Of a stretch of 64,000 nt of DNA, positions 13,847-26,900 are shown one piece after another (within the stretch, counting starts at the first letter, position 1; the number at the start of each line of letters is the position of its first letter). The notes below the pieces were generated by a model. It had not been told where the DNA came from and ran no database searches. It worked only from the letters and a program-made list of their open reading frames with translations. The DNA comes from Dipetalonema caudispina (lineage: Eukaryota > Nematoda > Chromadorea > Rhabditida > Onchocercidae), in NCBI GenBank assembly GCA_013365325.1, contig JABVXV010000006.1, positions 620,001 through 684,000 of the forward strand, written 5' to 3'. A program made the position numbers and the translations under genes.

Positions 13847-16800
13847 ATGTGTAATACAATTGCCCCTAGCACAGCATCATTATTGCTGTTAATATTACTG
13901 CTAAGTTTTGAAAGAGATACCCATGCCATTGTTTGCAGTTATATGGGTGAACGACATAATGATGGTGATCGATGGGTAAGTAAAATTCGAGATTTACATT
14001 TTGAAATTTTAAATTTCAGTTAAAAGAAAAGCAACAAAATATAACAATTTCTCTGTAGACCATAAACGATAGATATGTTTTTGTTTTAAAAATAATGTTT
14101 TAACCTTACCATCATTAACTAGAATATTTTGGAGGATTCAGAAAAACTTGAAAATAACCTATAGACTTTACCATTTCCGAGAGTATAGCCATTTAAATTA
14201 TAATCATATAAAATGGATATTTCGAAATTATTTCAGGTAGTTCAATCAGCATTCGTTATTGAATGTCACGTTTATCCGGACGGATCTTGGCGTGCTGATG
14301 TTGTTGCTTGTCGAACACCGAAAGGTATCGAAATGCATGATGGTGATGAGATAGTGGAAGACAATGTGGTTCGTTTTGGTTTGCAAGATTCTGGAGAGAA
14401 ATATTACAATCTACCATAGTGATATTGTCTTGGCATTTATTACAATCTTTTGAAAAGAATTTAGAACTTAACTAAACAAGCTAAAAAAGAGTTAAGCAAG
14501 ATTTATAAGTCTAATATAAAGATGATCAATATGCATACTGCGAAAAAGTGTGTATAATTACTTTAGTATAATATGATGTAGAAATCATGATTTTCTGTCT
14601 TTATAATTCTTTATTCCTGTTTTTGAATCAGTTCTCCATTCTTTAATTCAATTCCCTCTCTTCTTGCAAAACTTTTCACGATTTGCATTATTTGTAAAAG
14701 TAGTTCATAGTATTATTTCTCATAATACTTCAACGTTTACAGAAGTTATTAGATGAAAACTGGGCCGGATCGTTTTTTGTTTTGCTCCAGAGCCTCCCAA
14801 TTTTTGAATTTAAATTTGTCATTTGATTAAAGTTAATCTTTCAGAAGTTAATATGTGTGAAATTGCCATCGGGCGGATATCGAATGCAGAGACATTATAT
14901 AATTCGAAATATTAATTGTGAAGGGCATGATTTTGGTAGGCATTCCAGTTAAACTGTCACATTTTTATGGAGCTAACAGCTAAGTATTCAAGGCTGTTTT
15001 TCATTCATACATAATTGTCTCATTTCATTTCATATTTTTACTTGGGAAATCTAACAATTATTCAGGAGAGTGGTGGATTAGTAAAAGAAATTTCAATAAA
15101 ACTTGCACACCAACAGGGACATATATTATGAATTGTTTAACGGATACCGGTATTCCGATTAAATTGAACACATCCGTTACACTGAATGGAACTCGATATA
15201 AGTTTGTTCTTGTTCCTATCACATTCACAGCTATTCCAGTTCTATACATATTTCATGAGTGGAAATTACAGTTTTTTTTTTTTTTTTTTACTCCAAATTT
15301 ATTGGCGTTTAATGACAACGGCTGTACAATGAACTGTTTCGGATGTCAATTTGAAGGACAATCAATTCGTTCATCACTCATTCCTTTGTACATTCCGAAC
15401 CGTTAACTGTTAACTTTTTTCCCAATGAGAGTGCATTTTACGGTCATTCTATTCCTATTTCAGGATTTACTTATTGTACATTTATTTATTATACCATTCG
15501 TACGATGCAATATACGGCTACTTATGTCCAGTGAGCGAATAAAGTAATGTGGAATGACGAGATTTCTAAAAAGTCATTCTCATCAAATAATACTCTGAAA
15601 GCAAATGTCTAAGCAATAGAATATATAGGATGAAATGATAATCTATGGAGAAATTAATAATTTAGTTGAAAAGATGAAACCTAACGTGATATCTTTCGAA
15701 GAGACTTTAAATGCAATAAGCTTTTTTTTTCAACATTATTTTCAGTTGTACAGGTCGTAGTAATGGTAAAGTAACTCTAACACGTGATTTCCCTAGAAGT
15801 TTTCGAACCGTATCGAAAACTGGACAAATTTATTGCACCGTTAATGGGATACAGAAGAAAATCGGTGAAACGTTCGTTTTTTTTTTCTTTCAAAAATTTT
15901 TTTAATTTGTAGATTATTATTTCATGCTTTACTGTAACGAATAATTTGTTAAGATTTCATACGAGTAAATTTTTTAAAAATCTGTCGTAGTTACTATTGG
16001 GTCTATGCTAAATTCATCCTGAATGAATCATTTTAAGATGGATCGAAGATTCAAATTTTATTAAAAAATGTAATGAATTGGCTGCAGTCACTGTTGAAGC
16101 TTGTATCGCCGACGGTTTCATCATCGATCTCAATTCGAAACTTACGCGTAATAGTAAGGTGAGTTCTTTTTGGAGCACACTTTCCCTGACATATATATCA
16201 ATCACCGGTTTCTTACACATTTTCAACCTTTCCGTCCACCTCCGTTTCATCAGTTTGCTTCCATTTGCCGTTTTGCATTACTTTGTCTTTCAAATATCTT
16301 CAAAATAAACCGGTCTAAAATACTAAAATCTACAGGTATTAAATGGATTTTTATATCATTATTTTTTAAAATTACTTCAAGCAGTATAGATGTCTTAAAA
16401 AATTTTTTTACAAAGTTATTTTAAAATCACTCCATTTAAAAAGCGATAATTTCGCAAGAAAGAGAAAGGCCTATATTAATATTCATAACCTTTACGGAAT
16501 TCGATGACACGATTTTCTTGATCAAAAACTTAAAAATCCTTCAGTCTCAATGAGCATAACTGTTTATGAAATCAAATTACATTCGTCACACTAATTATTA
16601 CAGATAACTGTTTTTTCTAACTGATGGTATGGAAGGATTTAATCTTATAATAGGCAGCAAAAATTTAGAAATCAGTAATACATACGTAAAAAGAGTAAGA
16701 ATGATTTCAACCTTTAACCATCTTCATTTGTAGTACAAGATCGCTATATTTCACTACTAGAAGAATTCTATTTGCAGACGTATAGTTGCATCGGCAGTGG

Positions 16801-16933
16801 TAATGGAAATGTTTTATTCAAAATTATTCCAATTATTGCCAACAGCACTCATTCCTGGTTCAATTTAAAAATATTCTTTCATTATTTGTTTAAATTTTGT
16901 TTTGTTTTTATAAAAAATAGTGCAGAAAAATAA
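13847..16933 (+). CDS. Secreted MIG-18-like protein with repeated FN1-like domains
   Basis: Probably an extracellular protein of the nematode family 'abnormal cell migration protein 18-like, fibronectin type I'. Exons: 13847-13975, 14237-14368, 14845-14935, 15066-15201, 15746-15871, 16038-16158 and 16778-16933 (TAA), about 296 residues. Residues 1-28 form a signal peptide (MCNTIAPSTASLLLLILLLS). Three repeats follow the pattern G-E-x-W...C...G...C: first CSYMGERHNDGDRW, second GGEWWISKRNFNKTCTPTG, third IGETWIEDSNFIKKC. NCTG after exon 4 is a possible glycosylation site. C. elegans MIG-18 acts with the ADAMTS protein MIG-17 in gonadal cell migration; the role here is inferred from family only. 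The tail after the last repeat is hydrophobic and AT-rich, so the true 3' end may differ. Exon 2 also has an in-frame run to TAG at 14419. Confidence 0.8.
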
Positions 16934-17841
16934 TAACAATTTTTTCAGATAAATAATAATCAAAAACATATTTCTATCTATTTCATTTAGCACAATGCTT
17001 AATTAATATGAAGTAAATTGAACATTTTAATGTCAATAACTGGAAAGGATGTATTCTTCATATGTACTACTTTAAAACAGATTAAATATATTATTGATCT
17101 CTCATATTTGGAGTGTTCAAAACTAATTTTGAATTAATTGATTGTTAGAATAAATAAATGAAGTAAAACGAATAAGAAGTGAACGACTTGTTGTTGTTAA
17201 ATTTTATCAAAGTAGTTAAGGATTTTGATGATAGAATGTAAATAAGTTAATGGGACTTTCAGATGAAACAAATCGCTTCGTTTGAAGATAGTAAAATGAA
17301 TCGAAACGACAATCATTGTAACAAAGAATGGATGCAATTATGATAGTTCAAAAACTTTTTTTATTATTCGTTGAAATTAAACAAGAATGATTTGATAAAT
17401 TTTTTTCGATAATTTTATTGAAATTATTAAGATCTTTTTCGATTCGATAAAAATATTTCTTAATTTCATTTGAAAATATTCGTAAAATCTTGAAGTTAAA
17501 TTTACATTTTATTGGAAATCTAAGTTGCAACACTTTTTGAAGAATTCCATTCAATCAAGAACTGCTGAAATCAAAAAAAAATTTCTGTGTGATTTCGAAG
17601 TGTTGATTTAATCAATGGCTGACATTAAATAAATTGGTTGTTGGCATGTGATCTTTCGGTCTATGATGCAATATTTGGAAATAAATCGTAGATTGATTTT
17701 AGAATTTTGTTGGAGTATGAAATAACTCGTGTAACATCGAGTAAATATCTGCGTTTTGCATTTTATTAATAATTCATTTTTTATTCAAATTAATTTCAAA
17801 TTTTGAATGAATATAATATTTGGGTCGTAAATTAGAAGGAA

Positions 17842-17881
17842 AAAATCACTCATATCATAATTTGTTGATATGAGTGATTTT
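17842..17881. repeat. Perfect inverted repeat, 16-bp arms and 8-base loop
   Basis: The left arm AAAATCACTCATATCA (17842-17857) and the right arm TGATATGAGTGATTTT (17866-17881) are exact reverse complements around the loop TAATTTGT. There is no mismatch. It is not followed by a T-run typical of a bacterial terminator, and the context is eukaryotic intergenic DNA. Confidence 0.9.
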
Positions 17882-19189
17882 GAGTCTATTTAAATAAATT
17901 AGCCATGTGCTGGTAAGACGAATCAAAACAATGTCGTTGTCATCAGATGGGGAGTGAACTACTGTATATAATGCAAAAAGTTGAAATGAAATTTTTGTCG
18001 ATGAATCTAAGCTATTATCCTTTTTAATTATGCTTACACGAGAAACAATTTATAATAATTTTGTAATTAAGAAACTTATCAAACTTCTGCTTAGATATGC
18101 AAATACATGAGTGAGGAGAGATATTTCAGTTTTATCATCTCTTAAAATGTCTTTGAGCAATTTTATATTTTGTTCACTATGTCAAACTAATTAGGTTATA
18201 ATATTTGGAATGTGCATTAAATTAAATTTGATATAGACTTGAAAAATCAAGCATAAAGCTAAAATGCTAACAGCAAGATTTATTTTGATGATAATAATGA
18301 TGGGCATACATACGTTTTGATACTTACGTTAAAGTCGTATTGTATTAGTAATATGCAAACACTTCTAATATATACCATAATAAACCATCTTCACTTATTC
18401 ACTTATAATATCTTTTTATCTCTCAAACACTTTGGCTTTCACTTTTCACTAGGCTCCATTGGTTCCATTTTTCTCTCATTTTCATGATATTTTTAAAATG
18501 CTATAATTTTACAAACAATAATTTTCTATTTTTTTAACTTGACATACACACACGCAGGCACACATCAGTCTTATAGCATTTAGAGCATTCTTAAACTTTA
18601 GAGTACTTTAATGTAATTATTGAATTCGTAAATGACTATAGTAAACTATGGCACAATGAACTTTTTAAACAGCTACTGTCAACAAGAAGTGAAATGAAGT
18701 CGATTGGCAAATGTGCTACTGCTCCTTCTATTAAATAATAAACAACAATTCTAAATTTGGGCAGCTTAAACACCAATGCACCAATTTCTGGTTTTCAAAT
18801 CATTGGCTTAAAATTCAGTGACTTCTTTACTTCTATCAGTTTATGGGTTTTGCAATATCAATTAATATTCTAGATTTAACCTTCAACATCAAAATGATTT
18901 CATGCGTCCTTTGATATTATTCAATGTGAACTTCATTATTCAACATCCAACATGAAACTATCCGAATGAACAAAATTTTTTTTTCCCGCACAATATTCGA
19001 AATCCTTTTGAAGATTTTTAAACCAAATCAATTCAGTCGATTTTCCATCTAAAATCCTTCATATTCAGTTATCAACATCAAACATCCTTATGCAGATTTT
19101 TTGGGTGAGAAATTAAGGATTTTGCTCCTGTCATACATTATTTTTTGTGGAAGGAAAAATTCGGATTTTCTATGATAGCCTTTCGCCCT

Positions 19190-19224
19190 ATATATCTATC
19201 TATCTATATATATATATATGTATG
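19190..19224. repeat. TATC/TA microsatellite
   Basis: Short run of TATC units grading into TA units, just downstream of the kinase stop codon on the minus strand, probably in its 3' UTR or flank. Confidence 0.85.
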
Positions 19225-19305
19225 TGACACTTTATTTATTCGCAGCCATTTCAAAAAGTATGTGTGAAATGTCACGGTAACGATGATTTCTTAAAATATT
19301 CAAAT

Positions 19306-22300
19306 TCATATTGGTATTAATTTTTCTTCGAAACGTTTTGGATCGGTTGTCGGATAGTATCGAAAATCGAGATAATATGGATCTGCAAAAGAAAGGTTTT
19401 CAATCGAATTGAAATACCTTTTCAGGAATCATAAGTAAAGATAATTTTATTGAAATTTCTCACTTTTTCCTTACCTCCGATCTTTTCGATGCATTTTTGA
19501 TTGGCATGAAAGCACCGACCATGTAAAACTGACTAATCGTTTTGATGGTATAAAAATTTCATCAACCTATTTCTCACAATTAATACTTTTTTAATTCCTA
19601 TTCACTCGACCTAACAATTACCATCGAAACCCTTTTTTTTCTGCGTTTTGTTTTTGTTCTGTTTTCTTTTCCTGTCTTCTTCATGATACGACAAAGCTGT
19701 CTGTAACTGCATAGATTCCCGAATATCTTTGTCATCTTCCCAATCATATGCATCCACAAAGTGTGTCCCCAATCGCCGAATACCATTCATAAACTGCAAT
19801 TGGCTATCTTAAAAATATATACATTTTACTTAGTTTACTGCACTATTTTCAGGCAACAAGCATTTTCATTAAAGTATTCCAAATTAGAAAATTTCAGTAA
19901 TTACAAAATTCCAAAATATTTTATCTTATTCACTTTCAAAATTTATATCGTTTTTGGACTTCCCATAAAAAAAATCACTGTGAGTTACGATACTTCCATT
20001 TCTCTAGTTTATAAGATAAGAAGCGAAAAATATTAACCCATTAACCTGATCATAGATAAATTTGTAGTCCGGTCGATCCTTATATTGCAGTGTCATCAAA
20101 TGATTATAAATGGGTGCGAATTCAATCGGAGTTTTCTGCAAATAAAGCTATGCTCAAATTACTAATTTGTCGAATGTTAACTCGATCTAAAATGCCAGCT
20201 ATATTAAACATTTCTCTCTTTAAATTATATCTCTTTTTTCGAGAAAATTACAAGTTTGTGAAAATTTCTAATGCAAATGCAAAAGTGTTAATGAAAAGAT
20301 GACAGCATCGTTCACTTAATTACCTTAAAAAGTTTATCTGTTGCAATTCCTTCTTTCATTTGTAGTAATACCTTCTCATCCTTGATCATATTCCATGGTA
20401 AGCCTGAGCATAGCTCAATAAGCATGTAAAGCAGAGATAACAGATCATCATTTCTTCCCTGCAATTACACGTATTGATTAAGACAATACCGCACAAGAAT
20501 TTTACAGAAGCCATCAAGTTATGCTTAATCCGTGAATGTAAATCTAATATTAAGAAAAGCTGGCTTACTATAGCATTAAGCGATGTAATATAAAGAGAAC
20601 CTGAATATTTACATATCTGACCTGTTCCATACGTCGATGAACATTCGGCGAGCAATACCGTAATGTTCCCCGCAGCAAAACACGTTTCCTAGGTTTTCGT
20701 AGTGCAATTTCTCGTGTATTAGAATCCTTCAGAACAAATGATCTCACCATACCTATTAATTGATCAATGTCTGAATTCCAGTTAGATTATTCTAAAAGCT
20801 TGAAATTGAAGCCGTTTTACTTGAATATAAAAGACGGAGGTTACCATAATCTATCATGAAAATGGTCCTGCAATCCCGTCCATTTATACCAATTACCATA
20901 TTACCCGGTTTGACATCCCGATGCACGAAACCAATTTCATGTAGCTAAAAACAGCAAACATAATGCTAAGATAGCCGGATGAACTTATCAAACTCATGAA
21001 ATCCTTTAATAGTAACCTGATAATTACTTATTTCCAGGAACAGAGGGAAATTACCACTTTAATAGCAAACAAGCACTGTACTGCGATCCGCAAAGTTGTT
21101 TCAAATGAGAAATGATCATCATCTCGTTTTATCTTGTTAATACCTTTCATTTTTCTTAGGAACATCAAATCTGGACCGCATAATGTCATCACGATGAAGC
21201 TGCAAATTCTCAAAAAAAAAAGACATCCAGAGAACTTCACACAACCTGCCATAGGTGTATCATAATCAATTACCGCCTTATAGAAAGGTTGAATAGATCG
21301 CGAAGGTTCAGTTCCGCTCAGTTCACATTATTTCTTGATAAACTCAATGCAGTTAGTATATTCGAAGAACAGATTAAATTAGACTAAAAAAATCCTTGCA
21401 ATTGGAAAAAAAACATTTTATAATGCCGAAAATCGTTCATCTTCAAAAAGTGAATTTTTTAAAAACTATGAAAATATTTATAGTGAAAAAGTGGTCAAAT
21501 TTCAATGTCAAATATGATAAATTTATTTGTCTATTAAAGGGCAGCTTTTAATTCAGTAGTAATTTTACTATCAAACATATTAGCACTAAAGATTTCAAGA
21601 TTTCAAGTAAATGTGAAGTAAACTTTGTCCCAATCGACATAATATGATGAACACATCAAAGTCATATAATGTAGTTTATCCAACTCAACATTCTACCGAA
21701 TTCTCGCAAATAAAATTCTATTAAAAATATCCTCCAAAGAAAGCTGCATAAAATGGTGCCATTATAAATGTAAGGAACTGCTATATTTGCTTAATTTGTC
21801 CCAAGAATTTCAGCATCTTCTAAGCGATGACTATTCTGTTCTAAAATAAAATGTGAAAGATCAGAGCTTAGGTTAACCAAAAATCCATGAACCATTGTGG
21901 AATAGTAGGATAAAAGAAGAATCTCCTCCTTGAGGGCATGCAAGCAGTAAGTCATGTATCCTTTGTTTTGCACTTTTGTCTGTTTCCAGAACATCTATAT
22001 AATTTCACATCTTTTTCCGAACTTCTGGTAGATCTAGGCCTTGATCTTCTTCAATAAAACGACAATCCTTTATCTTTTTAAATTGAAAATAACCTGTATT
22101 TAGGTCTTTTTCCAGAATGTAATAAACGAATGGTATTTTTTGAAGCTCTACTCAATTGCCCTAAGACATAAGCTTCCAATTTCAATACGCCTCCATCTGG
22201 TAGGGCTGTTGATTCGACCTTAAAGTTCCAGGACAATTAAATAAAAATATATACCCATATCATCTCCAATAACGATCCTTTAACAACTTCTTAATTTAGA

Positions 22301-22985
22301 GAACTTTTATCACATTACCTCATTTACTAATACCCTTCGCTTTCTCAAAAATACTGAATTGCATTAGAAAAAACGAATTACTTTAAGCGCTGCCGCAAAA
22401 TTTTTCCGTCTAACATGAGCAACTTCATAAACTGCACCACAACCACCTGCTCCAATTTTCTCCATTATCTTCCACTGTCCTTGGATAATCTAATTTGTAT
22501 TGTATTAAAATACATGCACAAAAAATCAATTTCGCACAAATGTACAGAAACTACAGACTAACTTCTCTTATCACAACTCCATCACTGATAAAGCTTTAAT
22601 ATTGACTTTCCTCGTTATGTGATATCATCTGACCCTAACATTCATCCCAATGATTAACTTCTTTTAGTCATAAGTTCATTGCTAAATGCCCTACGGTTGG
22701 ATATCCACAAAATACTGAAAAATGAAATGAATCAGATCAACTATCTCAGAATATATTGTTCTCGTATGTTCCCCACAATGAAGATTGTTGCAATAGAAAT
22801 AGGGAGAACTTAAGATATAAATTGAACAATAAAACTGAGTGAAATGTTGATAAGGAATACTAACTGTGAGGTCAAAAGGTAAAAAACCTGTCCACGCGCC
22901 AGCGTGCACCTCTGCAATCAAAACTGCCAAAACCTTAACGAACCTTGCCTGGTCTAAAATCAGGTATTTCGTCTTCATCACCCAT
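19306..22985 (-). CDS. TTBK/CK1-family serine/threonine kinase, worm-type
   Basis: Protein kinase of the casein kinase 1/tau-tubulin kinase group, which is greatly expanded in nematodes; the substrate is unknown. Minus-strand exons: 22985-22944, 22489-22382, 22218-22094, 21199-21055, 20944-20845, 20752-20622, 20458-20324, 20135-20046, 19793-19622, 19528-19475 and 19382-19306, about 392 residues, all phases agreeing. Seen in order: leader MGDEDEIPDFRPGK, glycine loop KIGAGGCGAVYE, beta-3 lysine AAALK, gatekeeper strand SFIVMTLCGPDL, catalytic loop LHEIGFVHRDVKPGN, DYG in place of DFG followed by MVRSF, activation segment RGTLRYCSPNVH, and GRNDDLLSLLYMLIEL. HFVDAYDWED matches the end of the TTBK kinase domain, after which a Lys-rich tail follows. 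All key catalytic residues are present, so it should be active. If exon 9 is not spliced at 19622 it ends at the TAG at 19611-19613, giving a shorter C-terminus. Confidence 0.9.
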
Positions 22986-23984
22986 TCAATCGGCTCAGCC
23001 ACGATCCTGACTACAACCACCTACAGAAACAGCTCACTCCAGTGCAACCAAAGAAATAGCAATGTGCAATCCCCATACCTATTCCATTTATATAGTAAAG
23101 CGCAATTTGCATGCATTTGAAATTACAGATACATAAAATTATTTAAAACTTACAACCGGACCCATGCGCCGAATAAGATTTTATCATTTCCACTAAATCT
23201 GATATCCCTTATGATCCAGCAAAGTCTTTTTTTGAGACAAACAGTTTATTTCGAAAACATAGAAATATAATTCGAATAGAAGAACGAAGGTAGCGAAGCA
23301 TGCATTAGTTTCATATCCCTAAATGTATAAAAAAGTCAACAAGGCGACAACTCAATAATACGAAATGTCCCTTATGATGCAGCAAATTCAATTGTTGAAA
23401 AGTCTGCCCCCATAACTTTGATGACAAATACTCGCAAAGAATTTAAATCTCGAATGTGGGAAAATGAGAGCGTGTAATAATCTAAAATATGCGAAAATGA
23501 TGGTGTGTAATAGCGCTACTCTACCGCTGCAACATTAACAGTTACCACTGTAATTCTTACTGGAAGCAAGAGATCACAACAAGTCAAAGGAGTTATAGGT
23601 GGGAAGTTTGTACTTCATTACAGGTCCAAATATCAGCAGATTCCGAAAATGCTGCAGCAATGCCAATCATTTTTATTATGAAATGAGATCGAAGTTTAAA
23701 ATCCTGCTGCAAAGGTGATTACTCAATGTTCCAGGTCCTGAAAGCCCACATATCAAAGATTTCCTAGATGTAATTTGGAGTTCAAGAAATTGTGTTGTCA
23801 GAGATTTACAGTAAAATTTGATTGATCTACACCTTCGTAAAAGAGATTTCGTTAAAGTTTCTCAGTATAACAGTATGCTCAGCACATGGAACAAAAACTA
23901 GGGAAATTCAGTGGAAATGAAAGCAAATCTGTTAACAGTGTCTTTAATACTAATTTAAACACCAATAAAAATGAAGGGAAATGT
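22986..23984. other. Intergenic region between kinase and SR-protein genes
   Basis: About 1 kb holding the upstream region of the kinase gene and the 3' UTR of the SR-protein gene, both on the minus strand. The ORFs near 22866-23120 on the plus strand are shadows of the kinase first exon and its flank. A short motif near 23204 recurs near 23369. Confidence 0.55.
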
Positions 23985-26900
23985 TCAGTTGTACTCATTA
24001 CTATTTGGAGCTGGACTTGCATCTTTCATAGGTTCATCATTGGTCTCAGAAACAGTAGCATTATTCTCAGCACCACCACCATTCTCGGTAACTACCGCAC
24101 CAGCCTGGGATCCATTTCTTTCGGGTGAATGAGAACGAGAACGAGAACGAGCACTTCCAGAGCGGCTACGTGATTTCGAACCTTCACCTTCCTTCTTTGG
24201 CGTAGGCGAACGCGATTTCGAGCCAGTGCGTGAACGTGACGACCGACTACGCGAGCTGCGTGAACGCGAATTAGATCGATGATGAGAACGGGAACGACTG
24301 TAAGTAATAAAGTAAATGCATTAACAGCTGTAACTTAAAAGAAAAACCAACTGCAACAGAAGCATCAGGTGTATATGTTATTCTTATTAATATAGTTTTA
24401 CCTTCGACTATCTCGTCTTTCCGAATCGTCAATCAGTTTCAGCTTGCGCCCATTCACCTCCTTTCCCTGCAGCTTGTCGAGCGCTCTTTCAAGATCTTCT
24501 CGTGTTAAGAAGCACACAATCCTGAGAAAAACAATATGCAATAAGAAACATACAAAAGTGTAGCAACATGCCAGACATTCAGGAATCTTTCTGAAAAAAA
24601 AAAAAAAAAAAACGAAGTAAAAGGCCTCACCCTTCATTTGGATGCTGCTTGTGCGCGTCTGCAAAAGTTACTTCACCAGCTGTTCGCATAATATCTTTAA
24701 GATCCTGCAAAACAATACTGCTATCAAATGGAACCAGCGACATAGAAGTACAACAGGAAATAACCATATACCTTCTGCTTTTAAAGAACAAAGTAAAGCA
24801 CCGTCAACCATCAAATCCCCTAGATTACTACACCCATTCACTCAAAAATTGAATCGAGTGCCAAAATTGCCTCCTAAATGGTATAATCTCCTCTTAATGT
24901 GCATTAGTTTTTTTTTTTTTTTTTTTTTGTAGATCATCCCATATTTCCTTGTTGTAGCAATTGATGTTTCTAATCTCACATATTTGATGCCAAATCGGAG
25001 AGCAAGAAAATGCTGAAAATGAAGACAAAATTTCCCGTTATGAAGGAACTTTCGACCAACGGAAACTTCGTATGCGCTTTTTAAAAAAAGGAAAAACTAC
25101 CATCCAGTAAGCTTATTTTGGTAAATGTCAAACACCTTTTGTTTCAGCGATACGAAAGATCGAATTTATTTTTAGAGAACTGACCAGATCATGTTCTGAT
25201 GTGGCCCTCACGATGCGGCAGTACACCACCACTAGCCTCAACCTGCGACATCAGAACGAAACGAAACAAGCACCGAACCACGAGCCCGGGCCCGAACGCA
25301 CCAATAACAAGACGCCTACGCACCAACGATAAACCATTTTGAGCTGCACCAGCTCGCGACTACCTCCTGGCCAATTTGGTGCCTTCACTTCGGCCTTATC
25401 TTCATGAATAGAATTAAGTGGCCATCGAACGCGCTTCATAAGGCTGTCCAAACGACGCGCGTTCGATGCAGCAGGAAAAAAAAAGCTAAAAAACTAAATA
25501 TTTTCCGATTTCTATTCTTCCATACATCAGCAACACCTCAAGCAAAGGTGCTATCAAGGAGCTGAAATTTGGCCATTTTCTCAGCTCATCCATCGGGTAC
25601 TTATACAGGTTTCGTCGCGAGTGCGTGGTGTGCCTCCTTCCCTTTACATATACACCACCCTCAAACAACGACGTATGCATCAGGTGATCGCAAACAACGT
25701 CCCAACATCCCAACATCACGTTATCTCACCTGCCACGAACAACGAGACGAAAGGTTTTCAACAATCAATCGATAGCGTGTCTGTTGTGGTGGACCATATC
25801 TAAAAAGCCAACATTTTAGGATTTAAAATGTCCATGTATTATGTAACCAGCTAACGGAACTAGAAAAATCGAGAGAACTGCAACAAGATATACTGCACCA
25901 GCCTTGATTCACGTCTCGGTGGAGGAAATCGATCAAAGCCACCAAATCCCATACGACTTCGAGGTCCACGGCGTGAAAACTCTAGGATCACACGTTCACC
26001 ACATAATTCCTTTCCATTCAACTCATATACTGCATCGTCTGCATCCCGCGGATCATCAAATTCCTATAACTAATTTTCTTGTGTTTTTCCAAAGACAAAT
26101 TCAGGCAATGCATAAACATTCCTCAACGTGCAACAAAAACTTCCTACAGCTAATTTTGATGGCTCATCGAATACCAAGGTTTTTCGACATCGTTATGAAA
26201 AATACTTATATAAGTCGGTCAAACAATTAATCTGAAGGATTTTGGGAGAGGTACATTTCCCTACTCAATTTGATGGCATTACAGCAACGTACTCTTCTAT
26301 AGGTTTCTCATTTAAAGAAATCATGCAACAATCACATTCATTCATGATCTTGCAAACTAAAGGGGTGTTTCTTAACAAGAGACATTTTCGTCACTAACAA
26401 ATTTTGGGGGTAGCGAAATAAATGCTAATTGATATTTACTAAATCGAACAGAGCAGTCTCAACAAAACTGAGAAAACTATAAAAGTTAGTAAAATTCTGT
26501 TATTCAGTACCAACTCTCAAGTGGAAATGAACTACACAGAAACGTTACAGTCACCTTAATGAAAGATTTGAATATGCCATCATTTAACCCACATGAATGG
26601 TACACGAGGCTCTAAGCTGGTAATGTTACATATATCACCGCCATATTAAGATTATCTTGCTAAGACGACTTTTAGCTATCAGTCCCCAGACAAACAGAAA
26701 TTAAGCTCACGGATATTCTAAAAGATGTAGTGTGCATAAATCAAACTGTTTTTGCAAATATTAGCATTAAGTCGACTGTGCGCGTGCTGTGCATAAAACA
26801 ATGTGATGAAGCCGATATATGTATATATTCGTGAACAACGACAACATATGTGCAATAAGCCTTAACTTCTCTCGCAACAATGAATATGTGGGAGAAATGA

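Larger units (their letters stand above)
16934..19305. other. Gene-free AT-rich region between MIG-18-like and kinase genes
   Basis: About 2.4 kb between convergent genes with no supported exon on either strand. It contains the perfect hairpin at 17842-17881 and a TATC/TA microsatellite at about 19190-19224. The minus-strand ORF at 17348-17554 is Asn/Lys/Ile-rich and looks like AT-rich noise. Confidence 0.6.

Noticed and set aside
17841..17882. Hairpin as a bacterial-type terminator or CRISPR repeat
   Set aside because: The context is eukaryotic, there is one copy only, and no U-tract or repeat-spacer order.
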